Origin: Enhydrobacter aerosaccus
GTDB lineage: Bacteria; Pseudomonadota; Alphaproteobacteria; Reyranellales; Reyranellaceae
Reading direction: 5' to 3'
Assembly (NCBI RefSeq): GCF_900167455.1
Contig: NZ_FUWJ01000003.1
Span: forward strand, 328,598-392,597
Length of the DNA stretch: 64,000 nt
The translations under genes were made by a program, and so were the position numbers. Under the pieces are notes generated by a model, which was given only the letters and a program-made list of their open reading frames with translations, was not told the DNA's origin and ran no database searches. This document shows positions 51,898-61,249 of the stretch, piece after piece; the first letter of the stretch is position 1; each line of letters begins with the position of its first letter.

Positions 51898-52974
51898 ATG
51901 GCTGACAGACGCGTTCACAAGGGTTTGCCCAGAGGCTTGGCGGCCGCCGCCGCAGCACTGATGTTGGCGCTGGGGGCAGGGGCCGCGGCGCAGGCCGCCG
52001 ACCAGATCACCTTCGTGTCGCAAGGCGGCGCCTATCAGAAGGCGCAGACCATCGCCATCCTCGACCCCGCTGCCAAGAAACTCGGCATCACGATCAATCA
52101 GGACAGCGCCCCCGACTCCTGGCCGATCATGAAATCGCAGGTCGCGAGCGGCAAGCCGACCTGGGATGTCGTCGATGTGCCGACCAGCTATTGCCTGCGC
52201 GGCGGCGAGCAGGGCCTGGTCGAGAAACTCGACTTCGCCAAGATCCCCAATGGCGCGGCGATGCCGGCGGCCTATCGCAGCCCATACTCCGTCGCCTACG
52301 AATTCTATTCGAGCGTGCTGGGCTACAACGCCAAGAAGTATCCGGACGCGGCCAAGGCACCGCAGAGCTGGGCCGATTTCTGGGACGTGAAGAAGTTCCC
52401 GGGCCGCCGCGCGCTGCGCAACCATCCGCTGGCAACGCTCGAGGCGGCGCTGATGGCCGACGGCGTGGCGCCGGACAAGCTCTATCCGCTCGATGTCGAT
52501 CGTGCTTTCCGGAAGCTGGCGGAGATCAAGCCGAACATCACCGTATGGTGGACGTCGGGCGCCCAGTCGGCGCAGCTCCTGAACGACGGCGAGGTCGATA
52601 TGGTGATGGCCTGGAACGGCCGCATCACCGCCCTGATCAAGGACGGCGCCAAGGTGGGCTACACCTTCAATCAGGGCATCCTGCAAAGCACCTCGCTGTG
52701 CATCCTCAAGGGCGCGCCCAACCTGTCGGCCGCCGTCCGGTTCGTGAACGAGGCGGTCGATCCGGTGCTGCAGGCCAACCTGCCGCTGCATATCGACTAT
52801 GGTCCGGCCAATCCCAAGGCCTTCGATACCGGCGTCATCCCGGCCGCGCGCGTGCCGGAATTGCCGAGCGCGCCCGAGAATGCGCGTCGTCAGGCGCTGA
52901 TGTCGTACGAGTGGTGGTCTTCACCGGCCGGCGAGGCGGCGGAGAAGCGCTGGCTCGAATTCATGCAGAAATAG
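51898..52974 (+). CDS. ABC transporter periplasmic binding protein (polyamine type, PotD/PotF-like)
   Basis: 358 residues. The signal peptide spans residues 1-33 (hydrophobic AAAAALMLALGAGAAAQA). The mature part has QITFVSQGGAYQKAQTIAI, WDVVDVPTSYCLRGGEQGLVEKLDF and MAWNGRITALIKDGAKVGYTFNQG, the group 1 family fold used for polyamines and for some other cations. A GGGGAT ribosome site precedes the ATG. It is followed 7 bases later by the first permease gene. Confidence 0.9.
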   Translation: MADRRVHKGLPRGLAAAAAALMLALGAGAAAQAADQITFVSQGGAYQKAQTIAILDPAAKKLGITINQDSAPDSWPIMKSQVASGKPTWDVVDVPTSYCLRGGEQGLVEKLDFAKIPNGAAMPAAYRSPYSVAYEFYSSVLGYNAKKYPDAAKAPQSWADFWDVKKFPGRRALRNHPLATLEAALMADGVAPDKLYPLDVDRAFRKLAEIKPNITVWWTSGAQSAQLLNDGEVDMVMAWNGRITALIKDGAKVGYTFNQGILQSTSLCILKGAPNLSAAVRFVNEAVDPVLQANLPLHIDYGPANPKAFDTGVIPAARVPELPSAPENARRQALMSYEWWSSPAGEAAEKRWLEFMQK

Positions 52975-52981
52975 GCGCGGG

Positions 52982-53851
52982 ATGGCGGCCGGCGTCTCCG
53001 ATCCATCGCTGCGCCACCGGCGGCGCGAGCAGGGCCTCATGTTCCTGCTCGCCTCGCCGGCGCTGGTCGTCGTCCTCGCCCTGGTGGTCGTGCCGGTGGG
53101 CTGGCTGATGGGCCAGTCGGTCTTCGATCACGGCTTCACGCTGGAGAACTATCGCCGGATCTTTGTCGAGCCAATCTACTGGCGCAGCTTCTCGCTCACC
53201 TTCCGCTTTGCTTTCGAGGTGACGGTGCTTGCGTTGCTGCTGGGCTATCCCGTGGCCTACGTCGCCACGGCCGTCGGCCGACCGTGGGACATCCTGATCA
53301 TGAGCCTGGTGATCCTGCCGTTCTGGACCAGCGTGCTGGTGCGGGCCTATGCCTGGCTGGTCCTGCTGCAGCGGACCGGAGTCGTGAACCATCTGCTCGC
53401 GGACCTCGGCCTGATCGACGAACCTCTGGCGCTGGTGCACAACGAACTCGGCACGGTGATCGCCACCGTCCATATCCTGCTGCCTTTCATGGTGCTGCCG
53501 CTCTACTCGGCCATGCAGAAGATCCCGCGCGATCTGCTGCAGGCGAGCGCCAGCCTCGGCTGCGGGCCCTGGCCCACCTTCGTCCGGGTGTTCCTGCCGC
53601 TGTCGCTGCCGGGCGTGCTGGCCGGCCTGACCCTCGTCTTCGTGCTGGCGCTGGGCTTCTACATCACGCCGGAACTGCTGGGCGGTGGCCGCACCATCAT
53701 GGTGTCGATGGTCGTCAGCCGGAACGTCGAACTCTACGACCAGTGGGGAGCGGCAAGCGCCGTCGGCGTCATCCTTCTCGCCTGCGTCCTGGCGATCTTC
53801 GTCGTTGTCGGCCGCGCATTGCCGCTCGACCGTGTGCTGGGCCATCGATGA
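52982..53851 (+). CDS. ABC transporter permease (PotB-like)
   Basis: 289 residues with six membrane helices and the binding-protein-dependent transport signature in LLQASASLGCGPWPTFVRVFLPLSLPGVLAG. The N-terminus has the usual LFLLASPALVVVLALVVVPVGWLMGQS. It forms the channel with the PotC-like subunit. The stop overlaps the start of the next gene as ATGA. Confidence 0.92.
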   Translation: MAAGVSDPSLRHRRREQGLMFLLASPALVVVLALVVVPVGWLMGQSVFDHGFTLENYRRIFVEPIYWRSFSLTFRFAFEVTVLALLLGYPVAYVATAVGRPWDILIMSLVILPFWTSVLVRAYAWLVLLQRTGVVNHLLADLGLIDEPLALVHNELGTVIATVHILLPFMVLPLYSAMQKIPRDLLQASASLGCGPWPTFVRVFLPLSLPGVLAGLTLVFVLALGFYITPELLGGGRTIMVSMVVSRNVELYDQWGAASAVGVILLACVLAIFVVVGRALPLDRVLGHR

Positions 53852-54642
53852 AGCCGGGGCTCCTTCCGCGCCTGGCGCTGATTTCGGTGGTTGGATTGGT
53901 GCTGGCCTATCTGATCCTGCCGGTCCTGATCATCGTTCCGATCTCCTTCTCCGATGCACGGTTCCTGCGCTTTCCGCCGACCGGGTTCTCGCTGCGCTGG
54001 TATGTCGAGTATTTCGGCAGCCGCAATTGGATGGACGCGACCGGCGTCAGCCTCGCCATCGCTATCCTGACGGTCCTGGTCGCCACGCCGCTCGGCGTCG
54101 CGGCCGCCTACGCCATCACAACGTCGCGCCATCCGCTGATGCGGGCGATCCATCTGGTACTGATGCTGCCGCTGATCGTGCCCATCATCATCGTGGCGAT
54201 CGGCATCTTCTTCGTCTATTCGCGGCTCGGCCTGGTCGCGACCCTGCCGGGGCTGGTGCTGGCCAACGTGATGCTGGGCCTGCCGTACGTGATCACCGCG
54301 GTGGCGGCGGGGCTGCAGCGCTTCGATCCGGTCCAGGAGATGGTCGCCCGCAGCCTGGGCATGAACCGGCTGCGCGCCTTCCTGGTGGTGACGCTGCCGC
54401 AGATCAAGGCCAGCGTCGTCGCCGGCGCGGTGTTCGCCTTCATCTCGGCCATCGACGAGACGATCATCGCGCTGTTCGTCTCGGGCGGCCAGTATCAGAC
54501 CCTGACCAAGCGCATGTTCACGGCCCTGCGGGACGAGATCGATCCGACCATCGCGGCCATCAGCACGCTCATGACCGCCGCCTCCTTCATGCTCGTGCTG
54601 ATCGCGACCAGCCGCGGCAATCGACGCGACGCCCAAGGCTAG
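53848..54642 (+). CDS. ABC transporter permease (PotC-like)
   Basis: 264 residues, six membrane helices. The family signature is in EMVARSLGMNRLRAFLVVTLPQIKASVVAGAVFAF; the N-terminal LAYLILPVLIIVPISFSD is typical of PotC. It ends the operon from 48648, so the operon order is ATPase, HAD, oxidase, binding protein, PotB, PotC. The start is the ATG overlapping the upstream stop. Confidence 0.92.
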   Translation: MKPGLLPRLALISVVGLVLAYLILPVLIIVPISFSDARFLRFPPTGFSLRWYVEYFGSRNWMDATGVSLAIAILTVLVATPLGVAAAYAITTSRHPLMRAIHLVLMLPLIVPIIIVAIGIFFVYSRLGLVATLPGLVLANVMLGLPYVITAVAAGLQRFDPVQEMVARSLGMNRLRAFLVVTLPQIKASVVAGAVFAFISAIDETIIALFVSGGQYQTLTKRMFTALRDEIDPTIAAISTLMTAASFMLVLIATSRGNRRDAQG

Positions 54643-54763
54643 AAGCCGGCGTCCTCGTCACGATCGGGGCTCCATGCGGCGGTGTCGCGCTGGCATGTCA
54701 TTGCCGTGTCATCTAGGCTTGCGATGGCTGTTCGCAACGGATTGACGCGCACCGGAAGAGGCA

Positions 54764-56518
54764 ATGGCTCAAGGGGACCTCGCAAAGGTCGGTCGCACTC
54801 CGCTGCTCGGACTGGGCGGCGTGGGGCTGCGCCCGAACATCTACGATCTCGCGATCTTCATCCTGATCGCCGCCGCCTTCGTGGCGATGGCCTACGGGGC
54901 GGGCGAGGTCACGGCGCCGGTGGCGCGGCTGACGGTGGCGCCGGTGACGCTCGATCCGGCCAACCTGCCGGGATATGCGCTGCGCACCACGCTGCGCATG
55001 TTCGCCGCGATCGGCGCGTCGCTGATCTTCACCTTCGTGGTCGCCACCCTGGCCGCCAAGAGCCGCAAGGCCGAGCTGGTGATCGTTCCGGCGCTCGACA
55101 TCCTGCAGTCGGTTCCGGTGCTGGGGTTCCTGACCTTCACGGTCGTGTTCTTCCTGCGCCTGTTCCCCGACAGCGAATTGGGCGCCGAGTGCGCCGCCGT
55201 GTTCGCCATCTTCACCAGCCAGGCCTGGAACATGGCCTTCAGCTTCTATCAGTCGCTGCGGACGGTGCCGGCCGACCTGGATGAGGTCAGCCGGCATTTC
55301 CAGCTCTCGCCGTGGCTGAAGTTCTGGCGCCTCGAGGCGCCGTTCGCCGCGCCCGGCCTGATCTGGAACACGATGATGTCCATGTCGGGCGGCTGGTTCT
55401 TCGTCGTCGCCTCGGAGGCGATCACCGTCGGCGACACGACGGTCAAGCTGCCGGGCATCGGGTCGTGGCTGGCGACCGCGATCGATGCCAAGGATATCGG
55501 CGCCGTGGTGCTGGCGGTCGCGACCATGGCGGTGGTGATCCTGGCGTACGACCAGCTCCTGTTCCGGCCGATCGTCGCCTGGGCCGACAAGTTCCGCTTC
55601 GAGCAGACGGCGGCGCAGCAGCGGCCGCGCTCCTGGGTCTACGAGCTGTGGCGTCGTGGGCATGTCGTGCGCCGTATCACCCTGGTCACCTCCTGGATCG
55701 GCCGCACCGTCTCCCTGTTGCCGATCCCGCTGACGCAGCCGCCGCGGCGCGTCGTGGTGGCGCCGAGGACCGGGCGAGGCTCGGATATCCTGTGGCGACT
55801 GGTCATCCTGGCCGTGGTTGCCTATGCGCTGTGGCGGATCGTGCTCTTCACCGAGGCGTCGCTCGGCTGGGGCGACCTGCTGACGGCACTGGAGATGGGG
55901 CTGCTGACCCTGTTGCGGGTGGTGGTGCTGATCTCCATCGCCAGCGCGATCTGGGTGCCGGTCGGCGTCTGGATCGGATTGCGGCCATGGGCGGCGACGC
56001 GGTTCCAGCCACTGGCCCAGTTCCTCGCCGCCTTTCCGGCCAACGTGCTGTTCCCGATGGCGGTCGTGCTGATCGTCTCGCTGCATCTCGACCCCAACAT
56101 CTGGCTGAGCCCGCTGATGGTGCTGGGGACGCAGTGGTACATCCTGTTCAACGTCATCGCCGGCGCCAGCGCGTTCCCGACCGATTTGCGCGAGGCCTCG
56201 ACCTTGTTCCGCCTGCGGACCTGGCAGTGGTGGCGCAAGGTCATCCTGCCCGGCATCCTGCCCTATTACGTGACCGGTGCGTTGACCGCTTCGGGCGGAT
56301 CGTGGAACGCCAGCATCGTGGCCGAGGTGGCGAGCTGGGGCGACACCAAGCTCAAGGCCGCCGGCCTTGGGTCCTACATCGCCGATGCGACCGAGGCCGC
56401 CGACTATCCGCGCGTGGTTCTGGGCATCGTCGTGATGTCGGTGATGGTCGTGGCCTGCAACCGTCTGGTATGGCGGCCGCTTTATCGTTTGGCCGAGCGC
56501 CGCTTCCGGCTGGCTTGA
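54764..56518 (+). CDS. ABC transporter permease with two fused transmembrane domains (NitT/TauT-like)
   Basis: 584 residues. Two complete permease domains are joined in one chain: the first about 80-285 with its EAA-like loop DLDEVSRHFQLSPWLKFWRLEAPFAAPGLIWN, the second about 350-580 with DLREASTLFRLRTWQWWRKVILPGILPYYVTG. Each has about six membrane segments, so the dimer usually formed by two subunits is supplied by one gene. The sequence resembles nitrate/sulfonate/taurine-type permeases. A GGAAGAGG ribosome site precedes the ATG. The ATPase gene follows 10 bases later. No periplasmic binding protein gene is in this cluster. Confidence 0.88.
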   Translation: MAQGDLAKVGRTPLLGLGGVGLRPNIYDLAIFILIAAAFVAMAYGAGEVTAPVARLTVAPVTLDPANLPGYALRTTLRMFAAIGASLIFTFVVATLAAKSRKAELVIVPALDILQSVPVLGFLTFTVVFFLRLFPDSELGAECAAVFAIFTSQAWNMAFSFYQSLRTVPADLDEVSRHFQLSPWLKFWRLEAPFAAPGLIWNTMMSMSGGWFFVVASEAITVGDTTVKLPGIGSWLATAIDAKDIGAVVLAVATMAVVILAYDQLLFRPIVAWADKFRFEQTAAQQRPRSWVYELWRRGHVVRRITLVTSWIGRTVSLLPIPLTQPPRRVVVAPRTGRGSDILWRLVILAVVAYALWRIVLFTEASLGWGDLLTALEMGLLTLLRVVVLISIASAIWVPVGVWIGLRPWAATRFQPLAQFLAAFPANVLFPMAVVLIVSLHLDPNIWLSPLMVLGTQWYILFNVIAGASAFPTDLREASTLFRLRTWQWWRKVILPGILPYYVTGALTASGGSWNASIVAEVASWGDTKLKAAGLGSYIADATEAADYPRVVLGIVVMSVMVVACNRLVWRPLYRLAERRFRLA

Positions 56519-56528
56519 GGAGATTGCC

Positions 56529-57857
56529 ATGGAGATCGCCGCCGTCAGACCCGCATCGACCGCCGACACTTCGCCCCTGGTGGCGGTGGATCATGTCCGT
56601 CAGCGCTACTCGAAAGGCAGCGGCGACGATCTGCTGGTGCTCGACGACATCAGCCTCTCGTTACGCGGCAACGAGATCGTCTCGCTGCTGGGCCGGTCCG
56701 GCTGCGGGAAGTCCTCGCTGTTGCGCATCATCGCCGGGCTGATGCCGGCCAGCGAAGGGCGGGTGACGATCGGTGGCCGCGCGGTCGATGGTCCTGCCGA
56801 GGAAGTGGCGATGGTGTTCCAGACATTCGCCCTGTTCCCCTGGCTCACCGTGCTGGAGAACGTGGAGATCGGGCTCGAGGCGCAGAAGGTGCCGCCGGCC
56901 GAGCGGCACAAGCGGGCCCTGGCGGCCATCGATCTGATCGGTCTCGACGGCTACGAGAGCGCCTACCCCAAGGAACTGTCGGGCGGCATGCGCCAGCGCG
57001 TCGGCCTCGCCCGCGCCCTGGTGGTGCATCCCAAGCTCCTGCTGATGGACGAACCCTTCTCCGCTCTCGACGTGCTGACCGCGGAGACGCTGCGCACCGA
57101 CCTGCTCGATCTCTGGAGCGAGGGGCGCATGCCGATCTCCTCCATCCTGCTGGTCACGCACAATATCGAGGAAGCGGTGCTGATGAGCGATCGCATCCTC
57201 GTCTTCTCCTCCAATCCCGGTCGGCTGCGCGCGGAAATCCCGGTCAAGCTGCCGATGCCGCGCAACCGTCTCGATCCGGCCTTTCGCCAGATGGTCGACG
57301 ACATCTACGCTCTCATGACGGCCCGGCCGACGGGCAAGCAGGCACAGGGCATCTTTCCCGGCACCGGCATCACCATGGAGCTGCCGCGCGTGTCGCCCAA
57401 CCTGCTGGCGGGTCTGATGGAGACCGTGGCCGGGGCGCCGTTCAACGGCCATGCCGACATGCCGGCGCTCGCGGGACCCTTGCAGATGGAGATCGACGAT
57501 CTGTTCCCGGTCGCCGAGACCCTGCAGCTTCTGCGCTTCGCCGAGGTGGCGGAGGGCGATATCCGGCTCACCGAGCCGGGCCGCCGCTTCGTCCAGCTCG
57601 ATCCGGACGATCGCAAGCGGCTCTTCGCCCAGCATCTGCTGGCCTATGTTCCGCTGGCCCAGCACATCAAGCGCGTCCTCGACGAGCGCGGCACGCATGC
57701 CGCGCCGGCCAGTCGCTTCCGCGACGAGCTCGAAGACCACATGTCCGATACCTACGCCGAGAACACGCTGCGCGCCGTGATCTCCTGGGCGCGCTATGGC
57801 GAGATCTTCGCCTACGACGAGGACAGCGGCGTGTTCAGCCTCGACAATCCGAGCTGA
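56529..57857 (+). CDS. ABC transporter ATP-binding protein with C-terminal AAA-associated domain
   Basis: 442 residues. The NitT/TauT-type ATPase covers about 1-260 (GRSGCGKSS, VFQTFALFPWLTVLENV, LSGGMRQRVGLARA, LLMDEPFSALD, VTHNIEEAV). Residues about 290-440 are the AAA-associated C-terminal domain (PNLLAGLMETVAGAPFNGHADMPALAG onwards), a winged-helix-like region of unknown role that may act as a regulatory domain. It powers the fused permease encoded just upstream. A strong hairpin terminator follows at 57862. Confidence 0.9.
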   Translation: MEIAAVRPASTADTSPLVAVDHVRQRYSKGSGDDLLVLDDISLSLRGNEIVSLLGRSGCGKSSLLRIIAGLMPASEGRVTIGGRAVDGPAEEVAMVFQTFALFPWLTVLENVEIGLEAQKVPPAERHKRALAAIDLIGLDGYESAYPKELSGGMRQRVGLARALVVHPKLLLMDEPFSALDVLTAETLRTDLLDLWSEGRMPISSILLVTHNIEEAVLMSDRILVFSSNPGRLRAEIPVKLPMPRNRLDPAFRQMVDDIYALMTARPTGKQAQGIFPGTGITMELPRVSPNLLAGLMETVAGAPFNGHADMPALAGPLQMEIDDLFPVAETLQLLRFAEVAEGDIRLTEPGRRFVQLDPDDRKRLFAQHLLAYVPLAQHIKRVLDERGTHAAPASRFRDELEDHMSDTYAENTLRAVISWARYGEIFAYDEDSGVFSLDNPS

Positions 57858-58265
57858 CAAGGTCGAGCTGAGGGCCGGGTCGACAGCCGGCCGCGGCTCG
57901 ACGACAAGAATTTTTCCACTCGACACCGTGCGGCAAACGGTGCTTGCCGCGCGGTCGATCAACTTTGGCAACGCCGTTCATTGTGATCGCGCGGCCTAAG
58001 AGTCATGTCTGGAGGGTCGAAAGACCGCGGGATTTGATGGAGCAGCTTGCGCCGCGTCACCAAGTGCTAAAGCGTCACGAACGCTTCGTGGGCTCCGCTG
58101 ATACGGATGAGATGGCGATGACCCAGAAACCTTTTTTCACTTCCCGCACCCCCTGTCGAAGCGGCCATCGCTGCCTGTGTTGCCGGTCCGTCTGACCGCA
58201 AGACATTCGACTCTTTTCGTTTCCATTGGGTGATGCCGGCCGCCGATGCCGGCGGGAGTGAGATC
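57858..58265. promoter_or_regulatory. Gene-free leader of the sulfate assimilation operon, with inverted repeats
   Basis: 408 bp. After the terminator there is an inverted repeat GCCGCGCG (57946-57953) with CGCGCGGC (57988-57995), and a small hairpin AAGCGT-CACGA-ACGCTT at 58070-58086. Promoters of the downstream sulfur genes must lie here, but I could not identify -10/-35 boxes with confidence, and I saw no known riboswitch pattern. Confidence 0.4.
57862..57915 (+). terminator. Rho-independent terminator of the fused-permease ABC operon
   Basis: A nested stem: outer arms GTCGAGC (57862-57868) and GCTCGAC (57896-57902), inner arms GGCCGG (57873-57878) and CCGGCC (57887-57892), followed after eight bases by TTTTT at 57911-57915. 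It begins 4 bases after the stop codon of the ATPase gene. Confidence 0.75.
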
Positions 58266-58460
58266 ATGTCCGAATCCATCATCGTCGAAGTGTGGGGCGA
58301 GCCCGCGGGCTTCGTCGTCAAGGAAGGCAATGCCTTCCGCTTTCACGCCGTGGCGCGTCCGTTCTTTGCCCTGGAGGGTACGGAGTTCAACACGCTTGGC
58401 CATGCCCGGCTTGCCGCCGCGCGGCTGCGTGCGCGGCCGAATGTCGTGACCCTGCACTGA
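58266..58460 (+). CDS. Small protein at the head of the sulfate uptake operon
   Basis: 64 residues. Soluble, mixed alpha/beta by eye: [36 protein letters not shown] and a C-terminal helix [13 protein letters not shown]. It has no cysteine, signal peptide or membrane segment. GGGAGTGA lies before the ATG. It ends 22 bases before the ATG of the sulfate-binding protein gene, so it is likely cotranscribed. I have seen similar short proteins next to sulfate genes in alphaproteobacteria but cannot name a function. A role in sensing or assembly for the Cys system is only a guess. Confidence 0.7.
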   Translation: MSESIIVEVWGEPAGFVVKEGNAFRFHAVARPFFALEGTEFNTLGHARLAAARLRARPNVVTLH

Positions 58461-58482
58461 TTTGAGAGAGGCGAAGCTTCCC

Positions 58483-59535
58483 ATGACGACACGTCGACTT
58501 CTCCTCCGCGCCGGCGCAGCCCTCGGCGCGCCGGCCCTGCTGGCTTCGGTGCGGGCGCACGTTGCCAACGCCCAGGCCGCGAAGGAGGTCGTGCTCACGA
58601 ATGTCTCGTACGATCCGACACGGGAACTCTATCGGGCGCTGAGCGAGGCGTTTGCGCGCGACTGGCAGGCGAGCACGGGCGAGAAGGTGGTGATCCGCTC
58701 CTCGCACGGCGGCTCGGGCAGCCAGGCGCGCAAGGTGATCGACGGGCTCGAGGCCGACATCGTCACGCTCGCCCTGGCGGGCGACATCGATGCCATCGCC
58801 CGCGAGTCCAAGCGCCTGCCGCCGGATTGGCAGTCGCGGTTGCCCAACAACTCGAGCCCCTACACCTCCACCATCGTGTTCGTGGTGCGCAAGGGTAATC
58901 CCAAGGGCATCAAGGACTGGAATGACCTGATCAAGCCGGGCGTCTCGGTCATGACCCCCAACCCCAAGACCTCGGGCGGCGCGCGCTGGAACTATCTCGC
59001 CGCCTGGGCCTACGAGCTCGATCGCACCAAGGGCGACCAGGCAGCGGCCAGGGCGTTCGTCTCGGCGCTCTACCGCAACGTGCCGGTGCTGGATTCCGGT
59101 GCGCGCGGCACGACCACGACCTTCGCCCAGCGCGGCCTGGGCGATGTGCTGATCAACTGGGAGAACGAGGCCTTCCTGACCCTGGCCGAGTTCGGCGCCG
59201 ACAAGTTCGAGATCGTGGTCCCGCCGTTCTCGATCCTGGCCGAGCCGCCGGTGGCGCTGGTCGACAGCGTCGTCGACAAGCGCGGCACCCGCAAGGAGGC
59301 CGAGGCGTTCCTCAACTATCTCTACTCCCCGGCGGCGCAGAAGATCATCGCGCACAACTACTATCGGCCGCTGCATCCGGATCAGGCCGACCCGGCCGAT
59401 ATCGCCCGCTTCCCCAAGATCAGGCTGGTGACGGTGGGCGATGTCTTCGGCGGCTGGAGCAAGGCGCAGCCGACGCATTTCGGGGACGGCGGCGTGTTCG
59501 ACCAGATCTACAAGCCAGGCTCGGCCGCGCGATGA
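58483..59535 (+). CDS. Sulfate ABC transporter periplasmic binding protein
   Basis: 350 residues. Residues 1-32 form a signal peptide with a twin arginine ([14 protein letters not shown]), so export may use Tat. The sulfate-binding signature [10 protein letters not shown] is at the start of the mature protein, and [29 protein letters not shown] follows, with the dehydrated sulfate pocket residues. [16 protein letters not shown] and INWENEAFL are also conserved. Sbp and CysP cannot be told apart here. The ATG at 58483 gives the natural signal; a TTG at 58462 is less likely. The stop overlaps cysT by four bases (ATGA). Confidence 0.92.
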   Translation: MTTRRLLLRAGAALGAPALLASVRAHVANAQAAKEVVLTNVSYDPTRELYRALSEAFARDWQASTGEKVVIRSSHGGSGSQARKVIDGLEADIVTLALAGDIDAIARESKRLPPDWQSRLPNNSSPYTSTIVFVVRKGNPKGIKDWNDLIKPGVSVMTPNPKTSGGARWNYLAAWAYELDRTKGDQAAARAFVSALYRNVPVLDSGARGTTTTFAQRGLGDVLINWENEAFLTLAEFGADKFEIVVPPFSILAEPPVALVDSVVDKRGTRKEAEAFLNYLYSPAAQKIIAHNYYRPLHPDQADPADIARFPKIRLVTVGDVFGGWSKAQPTHFGDGGVFDQIYKPGSAAR

Positions 59536-60392
59536 GCGTTGCCGCCCTCGTCGCGCCGCGGGCGGTCTTCGTCAAGCCGAGCCCTCTGCCGGGCTTCGGC
59601 CTCACCTTCGGTTTTGCCCTCACCTACCTGTCGCTGATCGTGCTGATCCCACTGGCGGTGCTGGTCTGGCGGGCCAGCGGCCTCGGCCTCGACGGCATCT
59701 GGCGGGTCGCCACCGAGCCGCGCGTCCTTGCCGCCCTGCGCACCAGCTTCGTGACCGCGGCGCTCGCGGCCCTGGCCAATGCCGTGTTCGGTGTCGTCGT
59801 GGCCTGGGTGCTGAGCCGCTACAGCTTCCCGGGACGGCGCCTGCTCGACGCGGTGGTCGACCTGCCGTTCGCGCTGCCGACCGCGGTCGCCGGCATCGCC
59901 CTGGCGGCGCTCTATGCGCCGAACGGCTGGATCGGCTCCCTGCTGGCGCCGTTCGATATCCGGATCGCCTATACGCCGGCCGGCATCTTCGTCGCCCTGG
60001 TGTTCATCGGCCTGCCCTTCGTCGTGCGCACCGTGCAGCCGGTACTGGAGGATCTCGACCGCGAGGTCGAGGAAGCCTCGGCCACGCTGGGGGCCAGTCG
60101 CGGCCAGACGGTGCGCCGGGTCGTCCTGCCGCTGCTGGCGCCGGCCATCCTCACCGGCGTGGCGCTCGCCTTCGCCCGCGCCGTCGGCGAGTACGGCTCG
60201 GTCATCTTCATCGCCGGCAACATGCCGTTCCGGTCCGAGATCGCGCCGCTGCTGATCGTCATGCGGCTCGAGGAGTTCGACTATACCGGCGCCTCGGCCA
60301 TCGCCACCATCATGCTGGCGATCTCCTTCGCCTCGCTGCTGGCGATCAATGCGCTGCAGGCGGTGAGCCGGCGAAGGCTCGGCCATGCGTGA
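59532..60392 (+). CDS. cysT: Sulfate/thiosulfate ABC transporter permease CysT
   Basis: 286 residues, six membrane helices. [30 protein letters not shown] is the CysT N-terminus, and the cytoplasmic loop [30 protein letters not shown] followed by [12 protein letters not shown] is the family signature. It pairs with CysW as the channel. Its start overlaps the binding protein gene; its end overlaps cysW by 8 bases. Confidence 0.94.
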   Translation: MSVAALVAPRAVFVKPSPLPGFGLTFGFALTYLSLIVLIPLAVLVWRASGLGLDGIWRVATEPRVLAALRTSFVTAALAALANAVFGVVVAWVLSRYSFPGRRLLDAVVDLPFALPTAVAGIALAALYAPNGWIGSLLAPFDIRIAYTPAGIFVALVFIGLPFVVRTVQPVLEDLDREVEEASATLGASRGQTVRRVVLPLLAPAILTGVALAFARAVGEYGSVIFIAGNMPFRSEIAPLLIVMRLEEFDYTGASAIATIMLAISFASLLAINALQAVSRRRLGHA

Positions 60393-61227
60393 CGCGGCAA
60401 TCGCAGAGAGCCCCTGGGTCCGCTGGCTGCTGATCGCCATCGCCGTCGGCTTCCTGGCGCTGTTCCTGCTGCTGCCGCTGCTGGCCGTGTTTGCGCAGGC
60501 GCTCAGCCGCGGCCTCGGCCCCTATCTCAGCACCTTCGCCGATGCCGACACCCAGTCGGCGATCCGCCTCACCCTGCTGGTGGCCGCGATCGCCGTGCCG
60601 CTCAATCTCGTCTTCGGCATCGCCGCTGCCTGGGCGATCGCCAAGTTCTCGTTTCCCGGCAAGAGCCTGCTGGTCAGCCTGATCGACCTGCCGTTCTCCG
60701 TCTCGCCGGTCGTTTCCGGGTTGGTCTACGTGCTGCTGTTCGGCGCCAAGGGCGTGCTCGGGCCGCTGATGAGCGACTGGGACTTCAAGATCATCTTCGC
60801 CGTGCCGGGCATCGTCCTGGCGACGGTCTTCGTCACCTTTCCCTTCATCGCCCGCGAGCTCATTCCGCTCATGCAGGAGCAGGGCTCGGCCGAGGAGGAA
60901 GCGGCCCTGACGCTCGGTGCCTCCGGCCTTCGCACCTTCCTCACGGTGACGCTGCCCAACGTCCGCTGGGCGCTGCTCTACGGCGTGCTGCTCTGCAACG
61001 CCCGCGCCATGGGCGAGTTCGGCGCGGTGTCGGTCGTGTCCGGCCATATCCGCGGCGTCACCAACACCATGCCCCTGCATGTGGAGATCCTCTACAATGA
61101 GTACGACTTCGTCGCTGCTTTCGCCGTCGCCTCGCTTCTGGCAGGACTCGCCCTCGTCACCCTGGTCGGCAAGTCCGTCCTCGAATGGCGACACGGCGAC
61201 GAACTCGCCGCCGTCCGCCGCCACTGA
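60385..61227 (+). CDS. cysW: Sulfate/thiosulfate ABC transporter permease CysW
   Basis: 280 residues, six membrane helices. Conserved features are [22 protein letters not shown], the loop [32 protein letters not shown] and [15 protein letters not shown]. It is the partner of CysT. It starts 8 bases before the cysT stop, so the two are translated together. Confidence 0.94.
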   Translation: MRDAAIAESPWVRWLLIAIAVGFLALFLLLPLLAVFAQALSRGLGPYLSTFADADTQSAIRLTLLVAAIAVPLNLVFGIAAAWAIAKFSFPGKSLLVSLIDLPFSVSPVVSGLVYVLLFGAKGVLGPLMSDWDFKIIFAVPGIVLATVFVTFPFIARELIPLMQEQGSAEEEAALTLGASGLRTFLTVTLPNVRWALLYGVLLCNARAMGEFGAVSVVSGHIRGVTNTMPLHVEILYNEYDFVAAFAVASLLAGLALVTLVGKSVLEWRHGDELAAVRRH

Positions 61228-61249
61228 CGGGCCGCGCGCGCACCGCGAT

